Source of the DNA: Clonostachys chloroleuca
Lineage: Eukaryota > Ascomycota > Sordariomycetes > Hypocreales > Bionectriaceae
NCBI GenBank assembly: GCA_037952775.1
Contig: JBANAY010000003.1
Coordinates: 2,790,001-2,854,000, forward strand
DNA length: 64,000 bases
Reading direction: 5' to 3'
In this document: positions 21,676 to 34,459 of the stretch, in pieces
How the letters are laid out: every line of letters starts with the position of its first letter
How positions within the stretch are numbered: the first letter of the stretch is position 1
Translations under genes and position numbers: made by a program
The notes under the pieces: model-generated
Databases searched by the model: none
What the model was told of the DNA's origin: nothing
Seen by the model: the letters and a program-made list of their open reading frames with translations, nothing else

Positions 21676-22394
21676 ATGTCGTCCTCCCAAGCTGTCCAGC
21701 GCATTAGCATTCGCTGGCTCCCTGAGGCTGCATACGAAGATACCGACACAGTTGCTTTGAATGTTGGTGGTTATTTTATTGACCTTCGGGTGGTCAAAGA
21801 AACGGGCTCGATCCAATGGAGCCGAGCTGGAGAACGTATTCTGCTCAAAGAGAATCCATGTGAGCTTTCACAATTCCCTTTTCCCAGAGTATTGAGCTAG
21901 AATATTGATGCTTTCTTCAAGTGACGTTCCGTTGGACGCATATTATTGATTCTCTGGATCTCACTGTTCCAGATGAGGCGCACTTTGAAAAGCTGCCGAA
22001 CGGGGATGATTTGGAGATCGGGACCACTCCATGCCCTCATAAAGGTGGCGCACTGACAGAATACGAAGAAATCTGGAGAGACATTACGTCCAGAAAAGAA
22101 CCGGATGATCCATCATGGATTTTGCAGAGTGCAGATGGACTTGCGTTTATTGGCAGAGTTGGGACAATATATCTGGCCATCCGGAAAAGTGAGACGGGGG
22201 ATTTTTCTGCAAGAAGAGAGGATTTGAGCCCATCTGGCCAAACTTGGGAAGTTACTTTCGAATCTGGTAAGGTGGAATCGCTCCCAAGGGCGAGTAGCGC
22301 TCTGAAACAGATCGGAGCGACTGAAAGAGTTGAGCATGGAACATTGCAAGTTGATGACATCAACTATATCGTCAAAGCATTCAGTAACTCGTAA
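21676..22394 (+). CDS. HRI1-like protein
   Basis: Exon 1 is 21676-21859 and exon 2 is 21922-22394, joined across a 62-bp intron (donor GTGAGC, acceptor TTCAAG), for 218 residues. It begins MSSSQAVQRISIRWLPEAA. The start RISIRWLP, then YFIDLRVVKETGSIQWSRAG, then WTHIIDSLD and a C-terminal half with TIYLAIRK and WEVTFESG, matches my knowledge of the HRI1 family: small beta-rich proteins related to yeast Hri1p, which binds the casein kinase Hrr25 and associates with the Sec translocon. The molecular function is not established. The ATG at 21676 is preferred over one 42 bases upstream because the family begins just before the IRW motif. Confidence 0.7.
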
Positions 22395-23135
22395 AAATAT
22401 GGTTTATTTTCCATCTTCACTAGTTAAAGTCTTAAATTACGACCAAATCATAGCAATACGAAACGAACTCGCCACTATGCTTGTTTGTATCTCATGTCTT
22501 TGACACCGGGTAGTTCACAACGCAGTGGAAAGGTTGGAAGTGCCCGCAGACAAGACTCTCCGTTGATCCGGGCGTATCAGAAGGAGCCCCGAGAAAGGAT
22601 TGTATGATAGATAAAAGAAAGAGGAATTCTGCAAGTTGATTCGTACTTGATGACCCACGCATCTTGATGAGCATGATATGTCCCCCATGGGGAAAGCAAG
22701 CATCCAATACCTCGCCTCCTCCCAAGACATCCATCGGAAATCCGCTAGCGCCGGACTGACGCGAAGCCAGGCATGACCGCCGGCCGACATATCAAACCGA
22801 GTCAGTTTGTGGCAATTACCCCTATCAGAGTGTCAGTCAACCCCACATCAACCCCGGAGTTTGTGGTGCTATCGTCTATCTTCGTCTAGTGGATCAAATT
22901 TACACATGGCTTTGATACCACTGTGCACAAGATTCGTCTAATAAACCGCTAGTACTTGAGGCTGGCCAGTCACCCAGGCTAGTAATTTTCATGGCCTGAA
23001 GTCCTGCTACATACATTCTCCGGGGGTATATGTTCTTCATCTCATCCTTACTTCCAAGGCTCTGTCGACAGCAAGGACTTCATCACTTTCTCGCAACACG
23101 GATATCCTAGCCTGTCTCGGAGCCCACCCTCCACG
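22395..23135. other. spacer upstream of amino-acid transporter
   Basis: Minus-strand frames of 80-91 codons overlap here in two phases without motifs or splice partners, so I do not call them. The right part is presumably the promoter of the transporter gene starting at 23136. Confidence 0.5.
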
Positions 23136-25047
23136 ATGGACAATTCTTCCCCCAAAGCCGCCAACGGGTCGACAGAGAAGATAGATCCCAGTCTCGATCG
23201 CAATGACTTAGTCGAAGAGACCATGAAAAATGAAGCCGCCGACGATAATGGCGAGGTATTCAACCAGGCCGAATTCCGGGCTCTAGGATGGTGAGAACCT
23301 GTGGAATTAACATCACCACCAATGAGGTTTTTAATCCGCTGACACAGCCGATTTGGACAGGATACGGACTGCTATCATTCTTATGAAGCTTTGCTTCGCC
23401 ACTGGCGTACTTACAATCCCATCAGCATTCAGTGTTGTTGGATATGGGCCTGGAATTGTCCTCCTCTTTTGCTGGGGCGCAATGACAACATGTATGATCA
23501 CATTTGACTAAGGTGTACGACTTATTCTAATATTTGCCGTTGTAGACTACGCGTATGTCATGTACGCTTTCCGAATGAAGTACCCAGGAGTGCACAGCAT
23601 CGCCGATGCTGCAGCGATTGTTGGGGGTCCGATTTACCGAGAGGTGGCATGCTTCCTTTTCCTCCTCTGTTGGATGTAGGTTTCACACCTGGCGTTTTTC
23701 TCCCCTCGATGCCCTTCTGACTCTTTCTAGTCTCGCCTCTGGATCAGTTTTCATCGGGCTTGCCCAAGGCCTCAAGATTCTTGCTGGCGGCAGAGGGTGC
23801 AGTGTAGTTTGGACACTCGTGGCTGCCATATGCTCCGCGATTGCTTCGAGTATCCCGACTCTCGGGAAGTTAGCCTTTCTTACATGGATCGGCTTTGCGT
23901 CCATCTTCACAGCTGTTTTCATTGTGGTGTGAGTAACTAACGGTTCCCTATTGATGAACAAGCACTTCGCCTCTTACGGTCCTAATCTAACGGTTTATAG
24001 AGTCGGGGTGACGCAAGTTGATAGACCCGCGGCAGCTCCGAAGACAGGTGATTTCGTTCTTGAAGTTGTTTCGGTCGCTAGCCCTGGATTTGTAGCGGGC
24101 CTGACTGCAGCAATCAACCTTTTCGGTGAGTTTGTTTCACATTTCCGGAGACTCTTCTAACGATTTTGGATATAGCCGGCTACGCCTCGACTCCCACCTT
24201 CATTCCTGTCATTGCCGAGATGAGGGTGCCCAGGTCTTTCCCTAAAGCATTATTTAGTTCTCAGGCTCTTCTGGTGGCGTGCTATGTATCATTCGGAATG
24301 GTTGTTTACTTGTGAGTTACTGTTTCCTTCCCAAAAGTGCGCCAGTCATTGACGGATTGCACTTATAGCTATTGCGGACAGTACGTGGCCAGCCCATCGT
24401 TGGCCAGTGCTGGAGGTCTAATTGAGAAAGTCGCATATGGGATCTCGATTCCCGGCTTCATCATGACCTCGACTTTATGGATTCACCTTTCTGCTAAATT
24501 TGTGAGTGCTATTAAGCGATCTTGAGAATATTTTACTCACGCAACGCAGCTTCTTGTCCGGATCCTCCGCAACTCCGAGCATCTGCAAAGCCACACGGTG
24601 ATTCACTGGGCTACCTGGTTGTGAGTTCTGCATTCTTATTACTTACTTCAACTTTCTCGAGCTATTGGCTAATAAGATTCAAGTGGCTCAACGGTGGGAA
24701 TCAGCGCAATTGCCTTTGTAATTGCCGTTGGAATCCCATTCTTCAGTTACCTGATCGGCCTGATCGGATCACTCTGCTGTGCACCAGCATGTGTAAGCTT
24801 CGACACGATATCCTTCTTCTATTGTCTCTGGTTCTAACAGCCTTAGTTCGTTATTCCTGCCACAATGGCAATTCATATGGATTGGGGAAATCACTCATCC
24901 AGCAAATCCAAGATGGCACTGTTCGGGTACCACGTGTTCACGGTTTGTCTTGGCTCATTTATGACGGTTGCCGGCTCATACACTAGCATCCAAAGCATCG
25001 TCAACGCCTATCGCCAAGGAACGGTCGGAAGTGCTTTCACATGCTAA
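23136..25047 (+). CDS. amino-acid transporter, AAAP family
   Basis: The gene starts at MDNSSPKAANGSTEKID and is split by about nine short introns, many with GTGAGT donors. The soluble, charged N-terminus of about 50 residues is followed by roughly eleven membrane segments: LMKLCFATGVLTIPSAF, VVWTLVAAICSAIASSIP, LAFLTWIGFASIFTAVFIVV, SPGFVAGLTAAINLFAGYAS, ALLVACYVSFGMVVYF, IAFVIAVGIPFFSYLIG and FTVCLGSFMTVAGSY. The first segment with its ATGVLTIP motif and FAGYASTPTFIPVIAEM are hallmarks of fungal AAAP permeases such as the Neurospora neutral amino-acid permease Mtr. The likely role is proton-coupled uptake of neutral or aromatic amino acids at the plasma membrane. It is convergent with the aldehyde dehydrogenase gene to its right. 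No frameshift is seen once introns are removed. Confidence 0.85.
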
Positions 25048-25509
25048 GTGGATATTTTGACGATCGAAGATATGTCGTGGTCGGGAATTGGTTGGTTGCT
25101 GTTGCGAAGGAAATCAGATTGCTTGCTTAGGTTAAGGCGAGAAAGTGCCTTTAAGTTCAAATTACGCATCATATCATCAGTTTCTAATATGGTTACTTCT
25201 GTGTAGATGACCACGAGCTAGAGGCGATTTGTGAAAAAGAGCAATATAATACACGGAGGGTGAGCGCTTTTGCAGATCTAAAGTGCTGTACAATACAGTC
25301 TAAAGGGAAACATGTCAGGCTAGCCAAAGAGGTTGATCTTTTAGGCTAGCATTCATCGTGTTGAGATGTCGGGCCTGGCATCTTTATTGCTGTCTTTTAC
25401 TTTGTACTCGAACCCTCTCATCTGAAATCTTTTAGGTTCATAAAAGCCTTAGAATCTTGTACAAAATTGGAAGTTCAAGCGTCTTGTAATATTTGTTCGT
25501 TCATTTCAA
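25048..25509. other. convergent 3' region
   Basis: About 460 bp between the stop codons of two convergent genes. Nothing beyond AT-rich 3' untranslated sequence is recognised. Confidence 0.6.
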
Positions 25510-27317
25510 CTACAGCTTTTGACCAAGATTGACATGGACAGCCTTGGACTGGGTGTATGCTTGGAGGGCATACTGTCCCAATTCTCTACCTATGCCCGAT
25601 GACTTATAGCCCCCGAATGGAATACCAAAGTGTGAATCGCTGGATGAATTGACGAATACCATGCCGGATTGGAGTTTCCGAGCAACCCTATGCGCCTTTC
25701 CTATGTTTTCCGTAAAAATAGCGGCAGCAAGACCGTAGCAACTATCGTTTGCCTTAGCCATGACCTCCTCGACTGTGCTGAATTTTGAGATGACGGCAAC
25801 GGGGCCGAATATCTCTTCTCGCACGATTTTCATATCTTCCGTGGTCTGTGTAGTAGTATGTGAGAAACAGACCGCTTATCTTAGATGCTGGGACGTTGAT
25901 GACTTACATCTGCGAATATGGTGGGCTCAATGAAATAGCCCGTATCCCCATGCTTGACGCCGCCATGAAGTAGTCTGGCTCCTTCTTGTTTTCCTTGATC
26001 AATGTACCACATTATTTTATCATACTGTGACTTGGAGATCTGAGGGCCTTGCCAAGTATTGTCGTGGAAGGGATCACCGATGCGACGATGGTCCTTGGTG
26101 ACCTCGACAAATTTCTCCAAGAAGCTTTCGTAAACGCTCTCCTGAACGTAAATTCTCGATGTCGATATGCAAACCTAGATAATGCAAATTTAGCATAAGT
26201 TGATAGAGTCAAGAGTCACAATTTCCTCGAGTTGCCTTGCTTCTTACCTGCCCTTGATTGCTCATGATGCCAGTGTGACACCACTTAACTGCCTGATCAA
26301 GATCTGCATCGTCAAAGACTAGGCTGGGGTTCTTTCCTCCACATTCTAGAGTGATGTTCTTCAAATTTGAGGCTGCTGCTCTCATGATAGCGCGACCCGT
26401 TTCTGTACTTCCAGTGAATGCAATCTTGTCGACGTCCATATGTTCCGCGAGCACCTTACCCGCTACTGATCCCAACCCAGGTATGATGTTGACGACACCA
26501 GGAGGGAAGCCGGCCTCGGCAACTAGTTTACCAAAGTACAGAGCGGAGAGTGGTGTCTGTTCGGCAGGTTTCAAAACCACAGCGTTGCCACAGGCCAGCG
26601 CGGGGGCGACCTTCCACGCCAACATCATGAAAGGATAATTCCTGTATCTCTCACTTAGCACAAAAGACCAAGACTTAGGCTCAACATACATACCATGGTA
26701 TTATCTGACCACACACTCCCATGGGTTCCTGTAGAACATAGGCTAGTTTGACGGGAGTGGTTTCGATGGTTTGTCCGCAGATCTTGTCAGCAGCACCAGC
26801 GTAATATTTAAACACGTTGCATGACGCATTTATGTCAACATCCAAGGCGACAGAGTACGGCTTAACGTGGAGGCGTGAGATTTGAGGTCGAGCAATTTGG
26901 GGAGTACTGGGAGGAGTGTCCTACCTTGCCATTGTCCAGGGCATCAATGCTTGCGAGGAGCTCTCGATCTCGGTGAATAAGTTCGGAAAGTTTAAGAAGC
27001 AGGTTTCCACGCTCGAGAGCCGGAAATCCCGACCACGTTCCCTCGAAAGCTCTTCGGGCTGCTTTCACGGCAGTGTTGACATCTTGCTCGGAAGCGCCCT
27101 GAAGGGTGATGATGGGTTCATCGAGCCTAACCCATCATATTAGCACGGTTCGTCTGAGTTTTCACATATGTTATTCCGACGAGGTTCAGACGTACGAAGG
27201 ATTGAGAACCGTGAAATCATCCCCTGATCCTGGGATATATTGATTGTCAATGAAGAGGCCAGTGGGCTGGTTGTATCTCAACCCATTGGGCAGAAGAATC
27301 TCGACAGATGCTGCCAT
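25510..27317 (-). CDS. NAD(P)-dependent aldehyde dehydrogenase
   Basis: Six exons (27317-27196, 27126-26925, 26860-26694, 26641-26248, 26174-25908, 25845-25510) give 495 residues, the usual ALDH length. All signature elements are present: [45 protein letters not shown] (nucleotide binding), the general-base Glu in [15 protein letters not shown], the catalytic Cys formed across an intron in [19 protein letters not shown], and [14 protein letters not shown] near the C-terminus. It oxidises an aldehyde to the acid in the cytosol; no targeting peptide is seen. The fungal class resembles AldA/ALD5-type enzymes acting on acetaldehyde or amine-derived aldehydes. I prefer the ATG at 27317 over an upstream in-frame one because the sequence around it fits the Kozak pattern and the family N-terminus. 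Confidence 0.93.
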
Positions 27318-27673
27318 GGTGAGTGAGGGCCCCGGGCTGAGAATTTGAAGATTCGGAGTATTCATCGCTATCGAGGTGAACCAATTCCATAATATCACCT
27401 TTTAATGGCCCTGGTCAACTCGCTTCCAAAAGCAGTAAGCTGGTGGTGCGGCTGTGCGAAGCTAGACCACGGCCGTAGCGTCACCGAATGGTGGGTCAGT
27501 CTTCGGCTTGAGGCGGCGGATTCGAGCTATGACGGGAATCCGCGAGAGTCGGAAATCCGCGCGTTTCTCAAATTTACGCTCGTAGTCTCTTCATGCACTA
27601 ATGACTACATCGTTGGGAGGAAAGTATGCGATTCGGCTATGATCTGGTATCCAGAATGGCTTCCCAAAACCCC

Positions 27674-30600
27674 CTAAGTCATGTTGTATCTTTCCCAAAG
27701 CTCCTCGAATATGATAGATTGCCCAGTCAAGAGATTCTCGTGGTCAGTTTCTAACGTCGAGAGTGCACCCACACATCTTTGAAGAGACATATTCCTTCGC
27801 TGTTTCTCACCAGATGTCGTCAGATTCTGGGTGTCCAGACAATTCAATCCGACTTGGATGACCAGGTGGCCTGCAGTCCAATTCATTGGGAAAATAAAGA
27901 TTGGTTCGCTTTCCGCATTTACCACGCCTAGATTCCCGAGGAGTTGCTGCTGACGCGCCAACGTCAGGCACGCCTTTGAGATGTTGTCGCAAATAGTTGT
28001 CGGGTGGCCGCCCGGTGTAGGCCATAGCATAGATATCATATAGAGGCCTTGCGCATAGTTTAGTTCAGCCCAGGGCGTCAATACGCGCTTGACCTGATCA
28101 TCCTCCATAGTTTCGAGAGTCTTCGACCACCTTACCCACCATTCGTCAAGCTCACGGCGGTATACCTGTGACTCGCTCTTCGCGCCGATATATTCTCCCC
28201 CTAGCCTCCCCAAGTACACTTCTTTTCTAAGAAGGGAGCTATGGGTCTTCATTTTCAGAAATGATATTAGATAGAAATATATGGATACAACTTCCTCGAG
28301 AGATGCTTTAGTTCTCTCCATGAGCTCCTTTGCATGAATTTAGCATATGATTTTTTGCAAGGGCAGAGCGGGCTTACCTTTCGAAGACTATCACCTATGA
28401 TTAAGAGGCTTGGTCTTCCAAATGCGATGGACACTTGGCTACACACAATATGCTTAGTTGTATGAAAGCTGCATAGCAACACCGGTGGGGGGTCTCACCT
28501 CTCCAGGGTATAAAGCGTTCTTGTAAGCATGCAAAATAAGTCATGGTCCTTGTCTTCGTCTTCAGACGGCAGATGGGATAAGTCAAAGAACAGGCGGATG
28601 CCGAACCCCAAATGTCTCCAGACGTCGCCAGAACTTGGGCTCAGAATTAAATAAACGCAAACCAGGAGCGTACGTTGAAGTAGTTGTATATTTCTAGGCC
28701 GTGAGGAGTGATCGCAGGTAGTGTCCAAGTTCGATAAAGTTTCCTGGAAATATAAAGTGGCCCAGCAAGCGAATGATGGCTCCTTCTTCTTCCTCACTTG
28801 ACAGGCGATGGCCACAACCAAATAGATGATATTTTGATTGCCGTCAAAATTGAACTCGGTATCCTCGCCGCGGTAGCTAGCATAAATTCTTTCTAGGCAA
28901 GACTCATCTAGGATGGGGAAGAATGCGTTGGCTGAATGACTGTAGAGTTGGACGAGCGAAAGCTCCACCGATATTGGCAACCGCTTAAACTCGAATCCAG
29001 GAGTATTTTCGTTCTTTCCTGTCTGAGAAGCTCCTATCATCGACGGAAGCTCCCAGCTTGGGTAGTTGATGAGATGCTCCCTGAGACATCCCAATGAAGA
29101 CCACGGACCAAAGAAATGATGAGAAAATTCTCCTTCGTCGTGTTGTTCCGGCCATCCCACGTACCGACCAGTCTTTTGTTTGCTCAAAATAACAGCGCGT
29201 CGAGGGTAATTTCGTAGCGTTGACTGTTGTCCCTGGCTTTGGGTATGAGATAATAGCCCTAACTGCGACTCAAGCTCTTTCACTCTTTCAGCTAATGAGA
29301 ACACAACGCTATAATTCTCACCTGTTAATCGAATAATATTTGCTAATTAAAACCGCCGACTTACCTTAGAGGGACGTTCTTCAATAACACAGGATCAAAG
29401 ACGGCACATTGACGATTGGCTCTGTGGCATTCCTTGCAGGCGGGCAATTGTCGGTGGCACTTTGCGCGACGATCTCTACAGTGGCTGCAGGCCGGAAGAA
29501 TCTCGATGAGTTGGGTGAAGTCCAATCGGTCTTCATTGGAGTCCTTCGCCGTCTCAGGGGTGGTCACTGGATCTGACGCTGAAATCAACGGTAAAGTTTG
29601 AGCGCTGTTGTTTCCGTCTACGATTTCAGATGGATCGAAATAGTCGCCCATATCGAAATCCTCGTTGATGAAGTCCTTCCACCAGGCCTCATCTTCGAGA
29701 AAACCAGGGCTTGTCTCATTGTTTGTCACCTGTGCTGGTTTGCTTGAGACGGAGATATTTCGATGATATATGCTGTGAATCCGCCGCTGAGTGACCAAGC
29801 AGTCAAGCTCCTTCAATACGTTTAAATCATATGCAGATCTCTGGCTTTCAGCGCTTAGACTAGTTTCGATGAGTTCTTTGATGTACTCGGCTGTGTCGAA
29901 AGTCGCCGGCCATCGTTCTGAGAGGGTAAACTACAGTGGAATCAGTGCAACTCTCTACACATTTAGCTCTCGCCTCACATACAAGTAGTTTAACTAGGTT
30001 GTCGAGAGCCCCCTGAGCTTGAATTCGTAAGGATGCTTGTTGTAGCTCAGAAGTACGATTTCTCAGTGCGTAAAGTATCACCACGCCAGCTTGGAAAGCG
30101 CTATTTGCTATTTCAAAAGTGCCGATGAGGCCGCCTGCCATAGCGCTTTCCAGAGAAGTATTGATGAGTTGTATTGATGCAGACGCTGCGGCAATTAGGG
30201 ATGGAGTAGAAACAGAAATGTTTCGCGAGCAAGGTCGATGGAGTAGGACTTGACATTGCTGGGCCGCGGATACTAACCACGATGTAGCAAAACCGTCAGC
30301 CGTGATCTGGTTGACCAGATCTTGAATAGAGTCTTTAGTGTTTTGAACCCAAGTGTCATAGTCAGCTGCGCTCTCAGGTATGTTCTGGTCAAAAAATTGG
30401 ACACCATGAATTTCGGATTGAATTATGCAAACGCGGACATGGATCAGGAATTGTTTTTCCTTATTCAGATGCGATACTCTCTGAATAAATTGCTCAAGGT
30501 CTCCATTGGGGTCACCGCCGTTGAAAGGTAGCTGCGTCGTGATGTGGTCATCACTCAATGCAATGGGACATCCAGCAGCAATGGCAACAGTCCTCTCTAG

Positions 30601-31787
30601 TTGGTAGGTCTAGAAACATGAGCACACGTTTCTAATAGGATATGGGACGGAAGTAGAGAGCATGCTAAGCCACTTACCAGCCAGAACAATGCCCTTCGCT
30701 GTTCCAAATGCGTGGCATCCCGGTCCATGGCGTTACCAGGCTCTTCGTGAAGTCCCAAACTAATGGCCATGCGAACGGCTTCACCGCTCAAATACCACAG
30801 ATTGCTGGTGTGTGGGAGAAGTAATGCTAGTTGAATAAGCAATAGCAAACACCGCAATGACATCAGAGAGGAATGCTGGATGAAGCTTTTGTGGCGTATC
30901 GCATCCGCGTGTAAGGACTCACTGAGTGCCGCAACCCGTCGAAAGTCTTGCCTCTTGGAAGTGAGAGAGCTGATGGCCAAGACCAAGGTGACGATAAACG
31001 CAGTCTCGTCAGACGTCTCTTTATCAAATTTTACGGGGTCATAGAATACATTGAATCGCTTCGAAAGATCGTCTTCCGGAAAGCAAGGGAAACGGGGAAG
31101 AATATTATCCTTGTAGTTATCGAAGAGTCGCCGCGCCACATCAAGCGGAATCTTGCTGGCATTGAAAGAAGCAAACCTTGGTGCATACTCTAACCCGGCA
31201 GTGCGGGGATAAATGTCGTGGTAAATGCCATGAACGGGGATTTTGAGAGGTGGTCGTTCTGAGGGATAGAAGAGTTTCGCTTGATGTTGTAAGACAGGAC
31301 GGGACCGGAAAAGATTCGGGGTGAACTGGTCGGTGATGGAAACTGCCACGGCTTCGAGAACATGGGAATGGCTTGCATCAGCTTCATCGCCGTCGGAGGC
31401 AACTGCAACGCCATCCTCTTGGTGGTTTGATTTAATCCGCTGCAGCTCATCTAAGCGCTGTTCTAGGTATTGAACAAGACTTGGAGAGACTTGTTAGTAC
31501 CATCACATCTTGCGATGATGTCTGGGGACCATCTGGGCAAACCTTCGAGGAATTTCAGCTGCTGTCTGTCGATTGATCGCTGTGCACTCGACACCCGCAT
31601 ACACGCATCGCAGGCATTTGGGCGTGCCTCTGTCGCACTGGCAATGTGGTTAGAAATCCCGCGCCGCAACACTTACAGTACCCCGTGAAAATTACAACAC
31701 TTGACACACCTTTTGCTTTATTTTGTAGCATCGCGCGCATGCCGGCGTCGATCGATGTCTTTTGAACGAACGATGACCTGAGCTCAT
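27674..31787 (-). CDS. tandem (double) Zn2Cys6 transcription factor model
   Basis: Eight exons (31787-31710, 31637-31543, 31479-30678, 30609-29983, 29930-29365, 29308-28499, 28438-28378, 28327-27674) join in phase to 1,230 residues. Residues about 17-44 form a first binuclear cluster, CARCYKIKQKCDRGTPKC with LRCVYAGVEC (CX2CX6CX6CX2CX6C). A coiled-coil linker (YLEQRLDELQRI) and a fungal regulatory middle domain follow, with LLPHTSNLWYLSGEAVRMA and ALFWLTYQLERTVA. Exon 5 runs with no stop and no intron from the acidic/aromatic end of this factor (WWKDFINEDFDMGDYFD) into a second complete cluster at about 682-709, CSHCRDRRAKCHRQLPAC with KECHRANRQC. That is followed by its own linker (LAERVKELESQLG) and a second regulatory domain (GDVWRHLGFGIRLFFDLSH). 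Either this is one protein with two DNA-binding modules, or two genes have fused. The only internal start before the second cluster would be the Met in FDMGDY. Confidence 0.78.
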
Positions 31788-33515
31788 TTTCACTGCTCCC
31801 TCTTGTGATGCCAATTCGTTGTTAGTCTGGGGTAGCTGAAGCTCCAGGCGCTTAAATACGGCTCTGCATAATCGGCACGTGACGATAAGATTACCCGCTC
31901 CAATTGTGCTTCAGACTGATTTATTGCGTTGAAGTTTCCCAAATTGCTCACATACATAATCAGCTCACTTTGAGTTCAGTGAGGATGTTTGTCACCATGC
32001 TAGGCACACGTTCAAAGACAAAAACGCACATGCATCGGCTCTTGAAGGCCTCGTCGATGCTCTACGAATTGATGTAAGTATTTGTGTCATCCGTAGGACT
32101 CTAATAATTACTCATCTCGAGCGCCTTTTATAGGGTAGGTAGCTAAAGAGATCTTGGCCTCCGACCTCGGCCTTCATCGCTCTTAACTAAAGTGGTTTTG
32201 TTGGAAGAAGTGCATCATGCTTAGAGAATAGAAGACTAAAGCGCAGACTAAAAGTCTTGAACAGAAATCCTCCAGTGTGGAATTGAGCAGTTATCTGCCG
32301 GCCGCAGAGAACCTGGTTTATACAAGCTTATGTTGTTTGGGTAGGGTAGTGAGTGTTTCCAATCAACTCCCTAAGGTCTATCTGAAGCCATCAACCACGA
32401 GCTGCCCCGAATTCTTTGAATTAGAATGCTTGTTCAATGTAGATTGTCGTTGAACTCACAGGGGGGTCTGTGGGGTAGAAGAAAGCTCCCACACAGCTAC
32501 TTGCCGTCTAGTCCTTTTGGAGTTTTGTTTGCGATTGTGTGGGTGGAGAATGGAGAATGGTGGGCTGGAATTTCTTGCCAAGAAGCCCCTACATGGGCAT
32601 CACACGAGTTTCAACAATCACGCATAGACAAGTTCATCCATTTCAGGCCATGGATTATTGGTATCAAAATTTAGTGGAATTTAGATGCGAACATTGATGT
32701 GAAAATATCTTCCTGTGAAAAAGACGTACATCGACTTACACCCATAGTCAACTGTAAGCAAGGTGTACTACCAAATTGATGAGTATCGGTCTAAGCAGGG
32801 TTTCTGTTTAGTTTCTCAGAGCGGCTAGTCTAGAACTCTAGACTTAAAATAACGTGTCATTCGAGGGATGAAACCTTTTTCTCCGCATTTTAGATACATG
32901 TACGTTCCGAATGTAACCTAGATTGTTCTTCCCCAGGAAGTTCTTGCGAATTTAGGAGTGATCTTCCTCCCCTTCCCCTCGCGCCGCAGTTGTGGGAATT
33001 ATCACGGGCAGGGATTTATGAGCCTAACCGGTAGGATGTTCCATGCTTGAGTTGATCCTTGGTGGTAATTACTATGTTCTCCCCGCCATGGAAATCGTCG
33101 CGTGACCCTCCCACTGCAAAAGAGTGACATTTAAATACGCGCCAAGGCCTAGATTTACACCAGCAATATGTTAGCATGGTGACACTGTTTGGAATTTCGG
33201 AACTAGTGTCAGCGTTTTGGGGTGCAGATTTGGACGTTTCTAACTGTTATCCAATCGCAAGCTTTCCTCTACCAGGATTACGCCAGATCTCCATCAAACC
33301 CCACGAGATCTGAGTGACAGCCTGGGTTTAATCATCAGATGGAGCTTCTAAAATGCGGAGGAAGGATCTCCTGCTGGCCATTTCCAGTCTAGAATCTCGA
33401 GCGAGCCGAGGTTGTTTGTCCTTCCAGCTATCCAGGCCGAGGCTCGTGTTCTTTTGCTGTCTTGAACCTGAGAATGAAGCATCATGATGTCCAATTTACT
33501 ATATGAAGATCAGAG
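31788..33515. other. 1.7-kb spacer, no gene seen
   Basis: I find no open frame with motifs. The left end is the upstream region of the double transcription-factor gene and the right end leads into the cutinase promoter. Confidence 0.55.
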
Positions 33516-33521
33516 TATAAA
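33516..33521 (+). promoter_or_regulatory. TATA-like box of the cutinase gene
   Basis: A TATAAA within GAGTATAAAGAGG lies about 150 bp upstream of the cutinase start codon, a usual distance in filamentous fungi. Assigned by position and sequence only. Confidence 0.45.
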
Positions 33522-33671
33522 GAGGGCGTCAAGATGTGTTCTCTGAAGAAAGTTATCCCATCTCCAATCGACATCTGAGGGAGAGCTAACTCAAAAAAAC
33601 CTACATATCAATATTTCCCGCTTTGGAAGTCTGACCTTGACCAAGAACTTGAAGAGTATACCAAAGTGAAA

Positions 33672-34459
33672 ATGAAGCTCTTCGCTGTTATCACTCTCTT
33701 TACAGCCCTTGTTGCTGGCGCTCCATTGGACATGGAGAACCTCGAGACTCGCCAGTCCAGCACGTCGACTGATCTCGAGAGAGGAAGCAGCTCCAACTGC
33801 CCGAGTGCCATTCTGATCTTCGCTCGAGGGTCAACTGAGATTGGAAACATGGTAGAGATTTTCCCCTTGAAGCTCTTCAATTTGACGCGTCCTAATATTC
33901 GAGTAGGGTTCGAGCGTTGGCCCAGCGCTCTCTGGTGCTCTGAGCCAGAAAGTCCGAGGCATCTGGGTGCAGGGAGTTGGCGGCCCGTACGATGCTGCGC
34001 TAGGTGACAATGCGCTCCCGCGAGGCTCAAGCTCGAGGGCTATCGCTGAAGGTGTCCGATTATTCAAACTGGCCAAGAGCAAGTGTCCCAACGCATCAGT
34101 TGTGGCGGGTGGCTACAGGTATGTCAATATAGTGACTCGCGTCTACACATTGAACAAGGCAAAATCTAACAGTTCTGTCTTCCCTACCATGTAGTCAAGG
34201 TGCTGCTCTCATAGCAGCTGCAATCACTGATCTCGACTCTTCCACCCGAGACCAAGTCAAGGGCGCTGCTCTCTTTGGATACACCCAAAACCAACAGAAC
34301 AACGGCCGAATCCCCAACTATCCCGCCGACCGTACAAAGGTCTACTGCGCTGTTGGCGACCTCGTATGCGAAGGACTTCTGATTGTTGCCCCTGCTCACC
34401 TGACTTACAACGATGAGGCTCGTGGTGAGGCTGCAGACTTCCTCGCCAGCAAGGTCTGA
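33672..34459 (+). CDS. cutinase (carbohydrate esterase family 5)
   Basis: Exons 33672-33851, 33907-34118 and 34195-34459 encode 218 residues. A signal peptide ([18 protein letters not shown]) marks a secreted enzyme, followed by a short pro-region with Glu/Arg. The fold's hallmarks are [36 protein letters not shown], and the nucleophile elbow GGYSQG, whose Ser codon is split by intron 2. The catalytic Asp sits in CAVGDLVC and the His in [11 protein letters not shown]. Four Cys at the standard places (NCPS, KCPN, and the pair around GDLV) form the two conserved disulphides. It hydrolyses ester bonds of the plant polyester cutin or similar esters. The exact product is consistent with an active enzyme: all residues are intact. 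Confidence 0.93.

Noticed and set aside
22492..22790. Two overlapping minus-strand frames of 80 and 91 codons
   Set aside because: Different phases over the same DNA, no family signal, and no plausible intron structure.
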